Source: an uncultured Pelagibacteraceae bacterium
Lineage (GTDB): Bacteria > Pseudomonadota > Alphaproteobacteria > Pelagibacterales > Pelagibacteraceae
DNA length: 39,568 bases
Assembly (NCBI GenBank): GCA_902587735.1
Contig: CACIML010000007.1
Span: forward strand, 1-39,568
Direction: 5' to 3'
Shown: positions 8,778 through 16,073 of the stretch, one piece after another
Position numbering within the stretch: the first letter of the stretch is position 1
Layout of the letters: the number at the start of each line of letters is the position of its first letter
Notes under the pieces: model-generated
What the model saw: the letters and a program-made list of their open reading frames with translations, nothing else
Told to the model about the DNA's origin: nothing
Database searches by the model: none
Program-made: the position numbers and the translations under genes

Positions 8778-9620
8778 TTAGCTTTTTATTATAATTCTTA
8801 CTTTATTACTATAAATATTAAAACTGTCTTGCTTAACAAAACCTACTAACGTCATATCAAATTTATTAGCTAAATCTATAGCGAGACTTGTTGGCGCACC
8901 CACACCAACTAAAATTCCTATATTTGACATTAATGCTTTTTGCACCAATTCAAAATTTAATCTACCTGAGCATGTTAAGAACTGAGTAGAAGGATTTAGT
9001 AATTTTTTTTGAAGAACATATCCAATCAATTTATCTAATGCGTTGTGTCTTCCAACATCTTCCTTTATTGCAACTACATTCCCTTTATCTGAAAATAATC
9101 CACTAGCATGAATTCCACCTGTTTTGGAAAATTCCGACTGGTTTTCGCGAAGTGTAGTAGGGGACTTCATTATTATTTCATGAGATATTTTAGGAAAGGA
9201 TTTCATAATTTTATCTTTTTTAATAACCTCTAAAGAGTCTAAGGAAGTTTTACCACAAACTCCACAAGAAGAATTTGTTAAAAAGTTTCTTTTAATTTTG
9301 TCTATATCAACATTTTCTGAATTATTAATTGTAGCAATAATTTTGTTTTTTAAATTATATTGACCAACATTTTCTCCAACGCTTTCAATTTTGTCTATAT
9401 ATTCAATTTTTTCTATAATGCGTTCATTAAAAAGAAATCCTCTGACTAAATCTACATCATTACCAGGTGTTCTCATTGTAATAGAAATAGTATTTTCAGT
9501 CCAAATTTCTTTATTTTTAAATTTAATTGTAATTTCAAGAGGTTCTTCAATAGAGATTAAGTCATCAATCTCTTTCGTATCATTTGGTCTGTATTTTAAA
9601 ACCTTATACTTAGAATTCAT
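8778..9620 (-). CDS. fdhD: FdhD sulfurtransferase for formate dehydrogenase maturation
   Basis: FdhD transfers sulfur from a cysteine desulfurase to the Mo-bis-MGD cofactor before its insertion into formate dehydrogenase. This 280-residue protein has the two redox/persulfide cysteines as C119-x2-C122 (NSSCGVCGK), close to the C121/C124 pair of the E. coli protein. The family segments EEPLEITIKFKN, MRTPGNDVDLVRGFLFNE, GGIHASGLF, VAIKEDVGRHNALDKLIG and LTCSGRLNFELVQKALM are all present. It sits between the NifU-like gene and the NAD-reducing subunit in one minus-strand operon, which supports a role in making this formate dehydrogenase active. It is a full-length, ordinary family member. Confidence 0.96.
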   Translation of the reverse strand: MNSKYKVLKYRPNDTKEIDDLISIEEPLEITIKFKNKEIWTENTISITMRTPGNDVDLVRGFLFNERIIEKIEYIDKIESVGENVGQYNLKNKIIATINNSENVDIDKIKRNFLTNSSCGVCGKTSLDSLEVIKKDKIMKSFPKISHEIIMKSPTTLRENQSEFSKTGGIHASGLFSDKGNVVAIKEDVGRHNALDKLIGYVLQKKLLNPSTQFLTCSGRLNFELVQKALMSNIGILVGVGAPTSLAIDLANKFDMTLVGFVKQDSFNIYSNKVRIIIKS

Positions 9621-9653
9621 AAAAATATTTTATTTTAATGGATACTTTTATCA

Positions 9654-10055
9654 TTATTTAAACTTTAAAGCTTTCGATATCGTTTTAAATGGTAAAAGCA
9701 AACATTCCTTTCTAGATATATTTTTTTTATTAAGGATTTTTTTAAAATCTTCCCATTCTTTATTAATTTTAATTTCTACATTTCCGAATAAACTTTCAAC
9801 AGAACCAAAAAAACTTTTAATCTGATCTATTTTTTTATTTTTAATTTTTTTTGAAAGTAAACTTACTGATGCTTGGCAATATACACATGATTTGCATTGA
9901 TATCCTATGTCCTCAATTAGATCATTTTTTACTAACAGTTTAATCTCCATTTCATCACCACATAGGGGGTTTTTATTTTTTGATGAATGGGTATGATTTT
10001 TAACCATTTTATGATTTTCAGTATTTGCTGCAATTTCTAAAATTTTTAAATCCAT
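9654..10055 (-). CDS. NifU/IscU/SufU-like iron-sulfur scaffold protein in the fdh operon
   Basis: This 133-residue protein resembles the NifU N-terminal/IscU fold on which Fe-S clusters are built. Conserved features are NPLCGDEMEIKLLV (C32, D34), the second cysteine region YQCKSCVYCQASVSLLSK (C54, C57, C60) and a third-position cysteine in SRKECLLLPF. The second region has a CxxCxxC arrangement with more cysteines than the usual single Cys of IscU. The N-terminus carries a His-rich stretch (NHKMVKNHTHSS). It is the first gene of the formate dehydrogenase operon, whose subunits need several clusters, so a dedicated assembly role is the obvious inference. No isc or suf genes are in the window. 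Fold likely; exact role uncertain. Confidence 0.8.
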   Translation of the reverse strand: MDLKILEIAANTENHKMVKNHTHSSKNKNPLCGDEMEIKLLVKNDLIEDIGYQCKSCVYCQASVSLLSKKIKNKKIDQIKSFFGSVESLFGNVEIKINKEWEDFKKILNKKNISRKECLLLPFKTISKALKFK

Positions 10056-10098
10056 TATAATTCTTTAATTAAAAGATTAATGTTTTATATTTTGTTTT

Positions 10099-10722
10099 AT
10101 GGATGATAACAATATTTTAGCTGTTGTGCTAGCTGGAGGCAAATCCAAGAGGTTTGGAGAAGACAAAAACCTGGCAAAACTTGGTAGCATAACTTTGTTA
10201 GAGCATGTGCTAAAAAAAGTTACTCAAAAATTCAAAAAAACAATAATTATTTCAAATCAAAATTTAAACATTAAAAAACTAAACTCAATCAACATAGTTC
10301 CAGATTGTATCCAAGGAAATCTTGGACCGCTAGTTGGTGTGTTGACTGCAATGAAATGGATCAAAAAAAATAATAAAAAATATCAATGGATCGCAACTTT
10401 TCCATGTGATACTCCTTTTTTTGATACATCAATTGTTGATGAATATAAAAGCAAAATAAATCTAAATGAAAGTTCATTATATTTTGTCAAATCAAATGGA
10501 AAAAGACATAATATATTTGGGCTATGGTCTATTAAATTAATAGATACATTAGAAAAAGATTTAGTAGTTAACAACTATAGAAAAGTAGAAGAATGGGCAG
10601 ATAAAATTGGCGTTAAAATAATCAATGTTAAAAATGATAAATTTGATAGTTTTTTTAATATAAATACAAAATCTGATCTAGAAGAAGCTTATAAATTATT
10701 TAAAGAATATAAAAATGATTAG
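10099..10722 (+). CDS. mobA: Molybdenum cofactor guanylyltransferase MobA
   Basis: MobA joins GTP to molybdopterin to form the guanine dinucleotide cofactor needed by the adjacent formate dehydrogenase. The 207-residue protein begins with the nucleotidyltransferase signature VVLAGGKSKRFGEDKNLAKLG (residues about 9-29). It contains GNLGPLVGVLTAMKW and WIATFPCDTPFF, the Mg/GTP-site Asp region. The length is normal. It diverges from the fdh operon across about 43 nt and overlaps moeA by 8 nt, so the two cofactor genes form an operon. Confidence 0.95.
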   Translation: MDDNNILAVVLAGGKSKRFGEDKNLAKLGSITLLEHVLKKVTQKFKKTIIISNQNLNIKKLNSINIVPDCIQGNLGPLVGVLTAMKWIKKNNKKYQWIATFPCDTPFFDTSIVDEYKSKINLNESSLYFVKSNGKRHNIFGLWSIKLIDTLEKDLVVNNYRKVEEWADKIGVKIINVKNDKFDSFFNINTKSDLEEAYKLFKEYKND

Positions 10723-11971
10723 TTATAAAGTAGCAAAAAAAATTTTATTAAAATCTAATATTAAAATTAAAAGAGAGACAATCGATTCTCTAAAATCATT
10801 AAATAGAGTTTGCGCTAAAGATATTTATTCAACAGTAAATTATCCTGCAGGAAACAACACAGCATTTGATGGATATGCAGTTAATTCAAAAGATACAGTT
10901 TATTTAAACAAGAAAAACTTAAAAAAATTTAAAATTTTAAAAACAATAGCTGCAGGAGATAATCCAAAAATAAAAAATGTAAAAAAGTTTCAAACTGTTG
11001 AAGTAATGACTGGAGCAATAATAAATAAACCTTTTGATACAGTAATTCCAATAGAACAAATTAAATTCTATCCAAACTTTAAAAATAAGAAATATATTTT
11101 AGTAAATAAAAGGATTAGAAAAAATGAGTACATTAGATATTTAGGTTCTGATTATAAAAAAAATGAATTAGTTGTTAAAAAAGGAACTTTAATACAATCT
11201 TCTCATATTTTAGCCCTTAAAAGTCTTGGTATAAAAAAAATTGTTGTTAAAGCAAAACCAAACATTTTGTTTTTTTCAACAGGAAATGAAATTTCAGATA
11301 AGCAAAAAATTGCTAATTGGCAAGTAAGAAATTCAAATAGTCATTATATTAAATCATTAAAAAATAACTTTTTATTTAATTTTATAGATGGGGGCATTTT
11401 AAGAGATCATGATGAAAACATTTTTAAAAAATTAATAAATAAAAATATTAAATCTAAAATAGATATAATAATTACATCTGGAGCGGTATCGGCTGGAAAA
11501 TTTGATTTTGTTCCGCAAGTAATAAAAAAATTTAAATTAACTAATTTTTTTAAAGATGTTGCTATTAGACCAGGAAAACCAATTTTATTTGCAAAATTTA
11601 AAAATAAAGAAAAAGTTTTTTTTGGCCTTCCGGGCAATCCAATTTCTTCAGCAGCATGTTTTAGATTTTTTGTATATCCTTTTCTTTCAAACATACTTGA
11701 TATAAATGAAGAAAAACCATTTAAAGCTAGATTAAAAAATAAATTTGTTAAGAAAAAAAATTTCACTAGATTTTTAAAAGGTAAACTTACTTCAACTAAT
11801 AATGGAAATTTGCAAATTGAAATTTTGCAAGGCCAAGAGTCTTTTAGAATAAAATCATTTGTTAAATCAAATGTATGGGGAGTTTTTAAAGCTGGCCAAT
11901 CAGTATTTAAAAAAAAACAACTAATTGAATGTCATTCCTCGATTACATCTAACAAAAATATATTTTATTAG
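10715..11971 (+). CDS. moeA: Molybdopterin molybdenumtransferase MoeA
   Basis: MoeA inserts molybdate into adenylated molybdopterin. The 418-residue protein shows the family segments GNNTAFDGYAVNSKD (MoeA N-terminal motif, usually SAMDGYA), VEVMTGAIINKPFDTVIPIEQ, ILFFSTGNEI, IIITSGAVSAGKFDFV and FFGLPGNPISSAACF. The MDGYA motif reads FDGYA here. Translation is coupled to mobA by an 8-nt overlap. Upstream Moco synthesis genes (moaA and others) are not in the window and must lie elsewhere. The gene is very AT-rich and lysine-rich, like its neighbours. Confidence 0.95.
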   Translation: MISYKVAKKILLKSNIKIKRETIDSLKSLNRVCAKDIYSTVNYPAGNNTAFDGYAVNSKDTVYLNKKNLKKFKILKTIAAGDNPKIKNVKKFQTVEVMTGAIINKPFDTVIPIEQIKFYPNFKNKKYILVNKRIRKNEYIRYLGSDYKKNELVVKKGTLIQSSHILALKSLGIKKIVVKAKPNILFFSTGNEISDKQKIANWQVRNSNSHYIKSLKNNFLFNFIDGGILRDHDENIFKKLINKNIKSKIDIIITSGAVSAGKFDFVPQVIKKFKLTNFFKDVAIRPGKPILFAKFKNKEKVFFGLPGNPISSAACFRFFVYPFLSNILDINEEKPFKARLKNKFVKKKNFTRFLKGKLTSTNNGNLQIEILQGQESFRIKSFVKSNVWGVFKAGQSVFKKKQLIECHSSITSNKNIFY

Positions 11972-12018
11972 ACATAATTTTTATTGTAGTAGTTATGAAT
12001 AAGCATTAAATATTTCAA

Positions 12019-12924
12019 ATGTTAGAATTAAAAAATCATAAAATTGCTATCCCCGTAGTATTGTTTGCCGGAGTGTTATGGTCATTTGGTCCCTTAGTAG
12101 TTCGTTATATGCATCAACCCAATCTGGTACCTTGGCAATATTTACTAACTAGAGGAATAACAATTTTTTGCATAATAAATATTTATTTATATTTGGAAGA
12201 AGGAAAAAAATTTTACAAAAACTATTTAAAAATAGGCTTTTCAGGTATTATTGGTGGTGTTGGACTTGGTGTTGCAATGATTACTTTTATTTGGTCAATT
12301 ACAAATACTAGTGCGGCAATAACATTACTCTGTTTAGCGGCTATGCCATTTATTACAGCTTTATTAGGTTTTTTATTTTTAAAAGAAAAAATTTCAATCA
12401 ATGTTTGGATTTCAATTATAATTGCAGCAATTGGTATTGCCATTATAGCTTCAGGTAAAACTGGCCAAGAATCTATATTTGGTCTAATATTTGGTTTAAT
12501 TTCTGCAACTGGTTTTTCAGTATTCTCAGTTTCATTGAGATGGAGAAAAGAAACACCAAAATTTACAACAGTTTCTGTTGCAGGTTTATTTTGTGCAACA
12601 GTGTCATTATTAGTTATTATAATTAATGATGGTAATTTTGTATCTTCGAGTCATAACCAAGGATTATTCGCTATTCATGGAACTTTAGTTTGTTTAGGTT
12701 TAATTTTATATTCAGTGGGATCTAAGGCTTTACCAGCTGCAGAATTAACTTTGCTTTCTTTAACAGAAATTATAGGTGGAATTTTTTGGGTTTGGTTACC
12801 AATATTAGGAATTAATGAAGTTCCAACAAATAGTACAATTATCGGTGGTTTTTTAATTTTTATTTCGATTATTTATTATAGCTTAACAATTAAAACTAAC
12901 AGAAGATATATAGCCCTCAACTAA
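12019..12924 (+). CDS. EamA/DMT-superfamily transporter (copy A)
   Basis: This 301-residue integral membrane protein has about ten hydrophobic helices arranged as two EamA halves, the drug/metabolite transporter fold. LFAGVLWSFGPLVVRYM opens the first half, LLCLAAMPFITALLGFLFLKEKISINVWISIIIAAIGIAII ends it, and LTLLSLTEIIGGIFWVWLPILGINEVPTNSTIIGG ends the second. The substrate cannot be read from sequence. The glycine amidinotransferase ATG follows 8 nt after the stop, so the two are co-transcribed and the transporter may move a guanidino or amino compound; that is an inference from context. Distinct from the other EamA gene at 22184. Confidence 0.88.
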   Translation: MLELKNHKIAIPVVLFAGVLWSFGPLVVRYMHQPNLVPWQYLLTRGITIFCIINIYLYLEEGKKFYKNYLKIGFSGIIGGVGLGVAMITFIWSITNTSAAITLLCLAAMPFITALLGFLFLKEKISINVWISIIIAAIGIAIIASGKTGQESIFGLIFGLISATGFSVFSVSLRWRKETPKFTTVSVAGLFCATVSLLVIIINDGNFVSSSHNQGLFAIHGTLVCLGLILYSVGSKALPAAELTLLSLTEIIGGIFWVWLPILGINEVPTNSTIIGGFLIFISIIYYSLTIKTNRRYIALN

Positions 12925-12932
12925 TTAAAATT

Positions 12933-14048
12933 ATGAATGAGAAAAAGACTATTGTTAATTCTTGGAATGAGTGGGATCCATTAAAACATGTAATTGTTGG
13001 AAGAGCAGATGGTTGTTGTATACCTCCACCTGAACCTGCTCTAGATGCAAAAGTACCAGAAGACTCTGACATGAAAGGTCAATATGGTCCTCGTACAAAA
13101 GATACAGTAGATAAAGCAAATCAATTACTAGATGATTTTGTTAATCTTCTTGAAAAAAGAGGGATTAGAGTTGATAGACCAGTTCCATTAAAATTTAATC
13201 AAGAAATTTCAACACCAGACTGGAAAGCTGAAAGTATGTTTGGTTGTATGCCAGCACGTGATGTGATTTTAACCGTAGGTAATGAAATGTTAGAAGCCAC
13301 AATGAGTTACAGATGTAGATGGTTTGAATATTTAAATTATAGACCACTTATTAAAAAATATTATGAACAAGATCCAAATATGAAACATGAGTCAGCACCC
13401 AAACCTAGATTAACAGATCTTGATTATAGAAAAGATTATTTGTCTGATAAAATTGGAATTCAAAAACGTTTAGAATGGACAGAAAAAAAATTTTTTGTAA
13501 CAACTGAAGAAGAGCCTCTTTTTGATGCAGCGGATGTTTTAAGATTTGGAAAGGATTTAATAGTTCAGCATGGTTTCACTACAAATTTAAAAGGTATTGA
13601 TTGGTTAAGTCGACATTATAAAGATCATAGAGTTCATGGCGTTAACTTTCCTGGAGATCCATATCCAATACACATTGATGCAACTTTTACTCCAATAAAA
13701 CCAGGTTTAATTATTAACAATCCTCAAAGAAAACTTCCTAAAGAACAAAGAAAACTTTTTGAAGATAATGATTGGAAAATAATTGATTCAGCACAACCTG
13801 CCCATAACTCACCACCTCCATTATGTTATTCGTCAGTTTGGTTGTCTATGAATGTATTAGTTTTAGATCCAAAAACGGTTTGTGTAGAAAAAAGTGAAGT
13901 TTACCAGGCCGAGCAATTAGATAAACTTGGAATGGAAGTGATACCAGTTGATTTAAGAGACGCTTATGCTTTTGGAGGAGGTCTTCACTGTTGTACTGCA
14001 GATGTTTACAGAGAAGGGAAGTTGGAAGATTATTTTCCAAAACAATAG
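12933..14048 (+). CDS. Glycine amidinotransferase (AGAT family)
   Basis: The enzyme transfers the amidino group of arginine to an acceptor, classically glycine, giving guanidinoacetate and ornithine. The 371-residue protein starts VNSWNEWDPLKHVIVGRADG, the family opening. The catalytic triad lines up with human AGAT (D254, H303, C407): D198 in LFDAADVLRFGKD, H247 in PIHIDATFTPI and C353 in GGGLHCCTADVYREG. No mitochondrial-type leader is present. It is co-directional with and close to an EamA transporter, and a strong terminator begins at its stop codon. Alternative amine acceptors are known in the family, so glycine is the default but not proven. Confidence 0.94.
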   Translation: MNEKKTIVNSWNEWDPLKHVIVGRADGCCIPPPEPALDAKVPEDSDMKGQYGPRTKDTVDKANQLLDDFVNLLEKRGIRVDRPVPLKFNQEISTPDWKAESMFGCMPARDVILTVGNEMLEATMSYRCRWFEYLNYRPLIKKYYEQDPNMKHESAPKPRLTDLDYRKDYLSDKIGIQKRLEWTEKKFFVTTEEEPLFDAADVLRFGKDLIVQHGFTTNLKGIDWLSRHYKDHRVHGVNFPGDPYPIHIDATFTPIKPGLIINNPQRKLPKEQRKLFEDNDWKIIDSAQPAHNSPPPLCYSSVWLSMNVLVLDPKTVCVEKSEVYQAEQLDKLGMEVIPVDLRDAYAFGGGLHCCTADVYREGKLEDYFPKQ

Positions 14049-14078
14049 CTAAAAAATAATTAGCTAGGATTTTTTTTT
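14046..14078 (+). terminator. Intrinsic terminator after glycine amidinotransferase
   Basis: TAGCTAA and TTAGCTA form a perfect 7-bp stem with a 7-nt A-rich loop, followed by GGA and nine T residues on the plus strand. The stem starts in the amidinotransferase stop codon and also contains the stop of the convergent small gene at 14060. It is AT-rich but well formed for this genome. Confidence 0.6.
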
Positions 14079-14287
14079 AAAAATTCAATATATTTTACTA
14101 CTTCATTAAATTTACTATCGTCAATATCTTTGTAGCTCATTTGAAATTTGTCTTTAACACATATTGCTACATGAGCATATGGGTTTCGTCCCTTAGGATG
14201 ATTTGGGTGATCAGGTAATTGTCCCCCGAGATAATCACCAGCTTCCTGAATAATTTTCCACAGTTTACTTGCGTTTTCTTTATTCAT
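14060..14287 (-). CDS. Small conserved-looking hypothetical protein (about 75 aa)
   Basis: I do not recognise this soluble protein of about 75 residues. It begins MNKENASKLWKIIQEAGDYLGG and has a central PDHPNHPKGRNPYAHVAICVKDKF segment. The ORF track starts at a TTG (14296); ATG 14287 is preferred. Support for a real gene comes from balanced composition and from a 56-nt near-identical copy of its first codons at 14881-14936, in which the ATG has become TTG. That copy shows the region has been duplicated or rearranged. The stop lies inside the terminator of the convergent amidinotransferase gene. Confidence 0.55.
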   Translation of the reverse strand: MNKENASKLWKIIQEAGDYLGGQLPDHPNHPKGRNPYAHVAICVKDKFQMSYKDIDDSKFNEVVKYIEFLKKNPS

Positions 14288-14301
14288 ACTACTCAAAACC
14301 T

Positions 14302-14340
14302 TGTTTTATCTCAATCTGGTCTAGTCTGCGGTCTAGTTTA
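14302..14340 (+). repeat. Imperfect direct repeat, left copy, flanking the small membrane-protein gene
   Basis: tttatctcaatctggtctag and the following bases resemble tttatctcgaaatggtctag at 14725, continuing as two CTAG-containing half-sites (GGTCTAGT.....CTAGTTT). About three quarters of the positions agree by eye. With the copy at 14723 it brackets the gene at 14368-14685, as expected if that gene were inserted or duplicated between short direct repeats. Confidence 0.4.
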
Positions 14341-14367
14341 TCCTATAAAATCCTATTCTTTTTTTCT

Positions 14368-14685
14368 TTATCTTTTGAAAAATAAAAACACAAGATACAA
14401 AATAGGAGCTATCCATAATCCAATGAAATCCATAAGATTATAATCTAAATCTTGTTTTCGTTTTTTTTTATTTGATTCTGTTAAAACACCGAAAAAGAAA
14501 AACAATGTCCAAATTATGCCAATTCCATATACAACATAAATTGGAATAATTGAATCTGTAACCGATACAGTTATCGAAGTTAAAATAGTGATTATAAGAC
14601 CCAAAACCAATGTTTCAGCTGCGGTTGCATATGCTATGTCGCAATACATAAAAATAAAAAACACATATAGAATTATTTTTTTCAT
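14368..14685 (-). CDS. Small membrane protein with signal-like N-terminus, unknown function
   Basis: This protein of about 105 residues is not recognised. MKKIILYVFFIFMYCDIAYA looks like a cleavable signal peptide or first membrane helix. It is followed by two hydrophobic helices (TLVLGLIITILTSITVSV and IIPIYVVYGIGIIWTLFFFFGV), a charged loop ESNKKKRKQDLDYN, and a final helix FIGLWIAPILYLVFLFF. ATG 14685 is preferred over the TTG at 14691 used by the ORF track. It is isolated, flanked by imperfect direct repeats and adjacent to a gene fragment, so it may be a mobile or recently acquired accessory gene. Confidence 0.5.
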   Translation of the reverse strand: MKKIILYVFFIFMYCDIAYATAAETLVLGLIITILTSITVSVTDSIIPIYVVYGIGIIWTLFFFFGVLTESNKKKRKQDLDYNLMDFIGLWIAPILYLVFLFFKR

Positions 14686-14722
14686 AATCAAATGCTATCA
14701 AAATACTCTAGAATTGACCATT

Positions 14723-14760
14723 TGATTTATCTCGAAATGGTCTAGTTTGAGTACTAGTTT
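14723..14760 (+). repeat. Imperfect direct repeat, right copy
   Basis: tttatctcgaaatggtctag followed by tttgagtactagttt resembles the left copy at 14302-14340 on the other side of the small membrane-protein gene. Both have a spaced pair of CTAG motifs. The match is imperfect and no recombinase is in the window. Confidence 0.4.
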
Positions 14761-14825
14761 GTTAGATGTTTTTAGTGAATCTTTATGTGATTAATTTTTT
14801 ATGAATTTTAAATAGTCCGCATAAC

Positions 14826-14865
14826 TAGTGTGATGTAGTGTGATGTAGTGTGAGGTAGTGTGTTA
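14826..14865 (+). repeat. 10-nt tandem repeat, four units
   Basis: TAGTGTGATG occurs twice exactly, then as TAGTGTGAGG and TAGTGTGTTA. Units are contiguous, with no spacers, so this is a microsatellite-like array and not a CRISPR. Confidence 0.85.
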
Positions 14866-14871
14866 GTCTAA

Positions 14872-14936
14872 CCCCGTAAATAATCACCAGCTTCCTGAAT
14901 AATTTTCCAGAGTTTACTTGCGTTTTCTTTGTTCAA
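14872..14936 (-). pseudogene. Truncated duplicate of the 5' end of the gene at 14060-14287
   Basis: Reading leftward from 14936, the sequence encodes NKENASKLWKIIQEAGDYL, identical to the start of the protein encoded at 14060, then diverges. About 56 nt match with two or three differences, offset 649 bp. The start codon position reads TTG and the remaining codons are absent, so this is a remnant and not a gene. It ends next to the hydrolase stop codon at 14939. Confidence 0.75.
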
Positions 14937-14938
14937 AT

Positions 14939-15961
14939 TTATTTAAGTAAATTTTTTTTAAAAAATTTTAGGAATGGGCCCTTGAATTGTTCCCAACTCG
15001 GTGCACCACCTTTCCTTGTTCCGCCTATGTGATAACCTTCATAAGTAATACATGAATCATCGAACTTGGCATCCTTGTTCGGCATTCCGTCATCTTCTGT
15101 GTAGTATTCAGGACAGTTATGCCAGACCTCTTGGCCCGCTTCAAATTCAGCTGAATAATTAGCTTCAAACCCATGACCCCATCCTGATTTAGTAGATACT
15201 TTTATATCTGCCCCATTTGCTTTCATTTTTTCTCCATATTCTTCACATATGTGTGCATGTGAAGCTTCATCAATTTTACCATTGACCATTAAGATTTTGG
15301 TTTCTGGTATCGGCTGAGGATTTCTAAAAAATCCTGACTGACGACATTCTGTAGATCTAGGTAGTGAAGCAGCATAATATAAATCTTTACTGATAAGTGC
15401 ATCTCTTATTCTTGTTTCAGCGATTGCAAGTGAATTCATTGCACCTCTTGACCAACCAGTAATTCCAACTTTTTTTATATTAACCCTTGGATCTTTTGAC
15501 AAATATTCAAGCGTCATAAACGCATCAATATAAAAAGAATAAGTTGATACTTGTGATTGATCTTCATCTGCACGTATTACACTTCTTCCATTAAAATTAT
15601 CAACGAACATTACTGCAATTTTTTTTTTCAGCAATAGTTTTGCCATTTGTCTATTAAATTTAAACCATTCATTGCTAAATAGAAAAGCTCCACCACTTGC
15701 ATGATTGAATACTAAAACAGGGAATGGTCCTTCACCTTTCTTAGGAAATACCATCAATGCATCTATATTGACTGGTGATTTTTTGTACGACCCATCTTTT
15801 AAACTCATAAATTCATTTGGAAAAGGTTTCGAATTATATGAAGGGATTCTTACCATCTTACCCTCTTTAAAATATGGCCATAATGAATGTAATCCTGATG
15901 TTCCAGCAAATAAAGTGCTAGTTAGTAAAAAGTAAATTAGGATTATTAATATTTTTTTCAT
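14939..15961 (-). CDS. Secreted alpha/beta hydrolase (dienelactone hydrolase-like)
   Basis: This 340-residue protein starts with a signal peptide (MKKILIILIYFLLTSTLFAG) and continues as an alpha/beta-hydrolase. VLVFNHASGGAF is the oxyanion-strand region, and GITGWSRGAMNS carries the nucleophile elbow (Ser171 in G-x-S-x-G). VNGKIDEASHAH holds the likely acid, and GWGHGFEAN the His. There is a Cys-containing C-terminal insertion (WHNCPEYYTED...DDSCITYEGYH) that could form a disulfide in the periplasm. It is the last gene of the minus-strand operon of exported proteins. Substrate unknown; an ester or amide of an organic solute is a reasonable guess. Confidence 0.85.
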   Translation of the reverse strand: MKKILIILIYFLLTSTLFAGTSGLHSLWPYFKEGKMVRIPSYNSKPFPNEFMSLKDGSYKKSPVNIDALMVFPKKGEGPFPVLVFNHASGGAFLFSNEWFKFNRQMAKLLLKKKIAVMFVDNFNGRSVIRADEDQSQVSTYSFYIDAFMTLEYLSKDPRVNIKKVGITGWSRGAMNSLAIAETRIRDALISKDLYYAASLPRSTECRQSGFFRNPQPIPETKILMVNGKIDEASHAHICEEYGEKMKANGADIKVSTKSGWGHGFEANYSAEFEAGQEVWHNCPEYYTEDDGMPNKDAKFDDSCITYEGYHIGGTRKGGAPSWEQFKGPFLKFFKKNLLK

Positions 15962-15965
15962 ATTT

Positions 15966-16031
15966 TCAGGCCAGCATCAAGATAAGTATGAATATAATCA
16001 CACCAATTATAGGAACAAAAAAATGTTGCAT
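15966..16031 (-). CDS. Possible 21-residue membrane peptide
   Basis: An ATG at 16031 opens MQHFFVPIIGVIIFILILMLA, ending in TGA. It is a single hydrophobic helix with no charged residue. The stop lies 4 nt before the hydrolase ATG, which would give tight coupling. A weak AAGA precedes the start. It may be a real single-helix peptide or chance in AT-rich DNA; the clean hydrophobic pattern and spacing argue mildly for a gene. Confidence 0.3.
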   Translation of the reverse strand: MQHFFVPIIGVIIFILILMLA

Positions 16032-16042
16032 ATTCTTATTCT

Positions 16043-16073
16043 GCCACGATTCCTAAAAGTTTTTCATTTTTTA
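16043..16073 (-). pseudogene. Broken repeat of the tiny ORF start downstream of PhoX-like copy 1
   Basis: After the stop of copy 1 the minus strand reads ATGAAAAACTTTTAGGAATC, against ATGAAAAAATTTTTAGGAATC after copy 2. One T is missing, giving a stop at codon 5. This shows that the duplicated segment ran past the PhoX-like stop codon into the next gene. Confidence 0.6.

Larger units (their letters stand above)
14692..14938. other. Rearranged intergenic patch of repeats
   Basis: This 247-nt stretch holds no complete gene. From left to right it contains the right copy of an imperfect direct repeat (14723-14760), a run of 10-nt tandem units (14826-14865) and a truncated copy of the first codons of the gene at 14060 (14872-14936). 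I see no promoter or terminator in it that I would defend. Confidence 0.6.

Noticed and set aside
10056-10070. TATAAT overlapping the start codon of the NifU-like gene as a -10 box
   Set aside because: It would place the transcription start inside the coding region; in AT-rich DNA this match is likely chance.
14826-14865. Possible CRISPR-like array
   Set aside because: The units are only 10 nt, contiguous and without spacers, and no cas genes are present.
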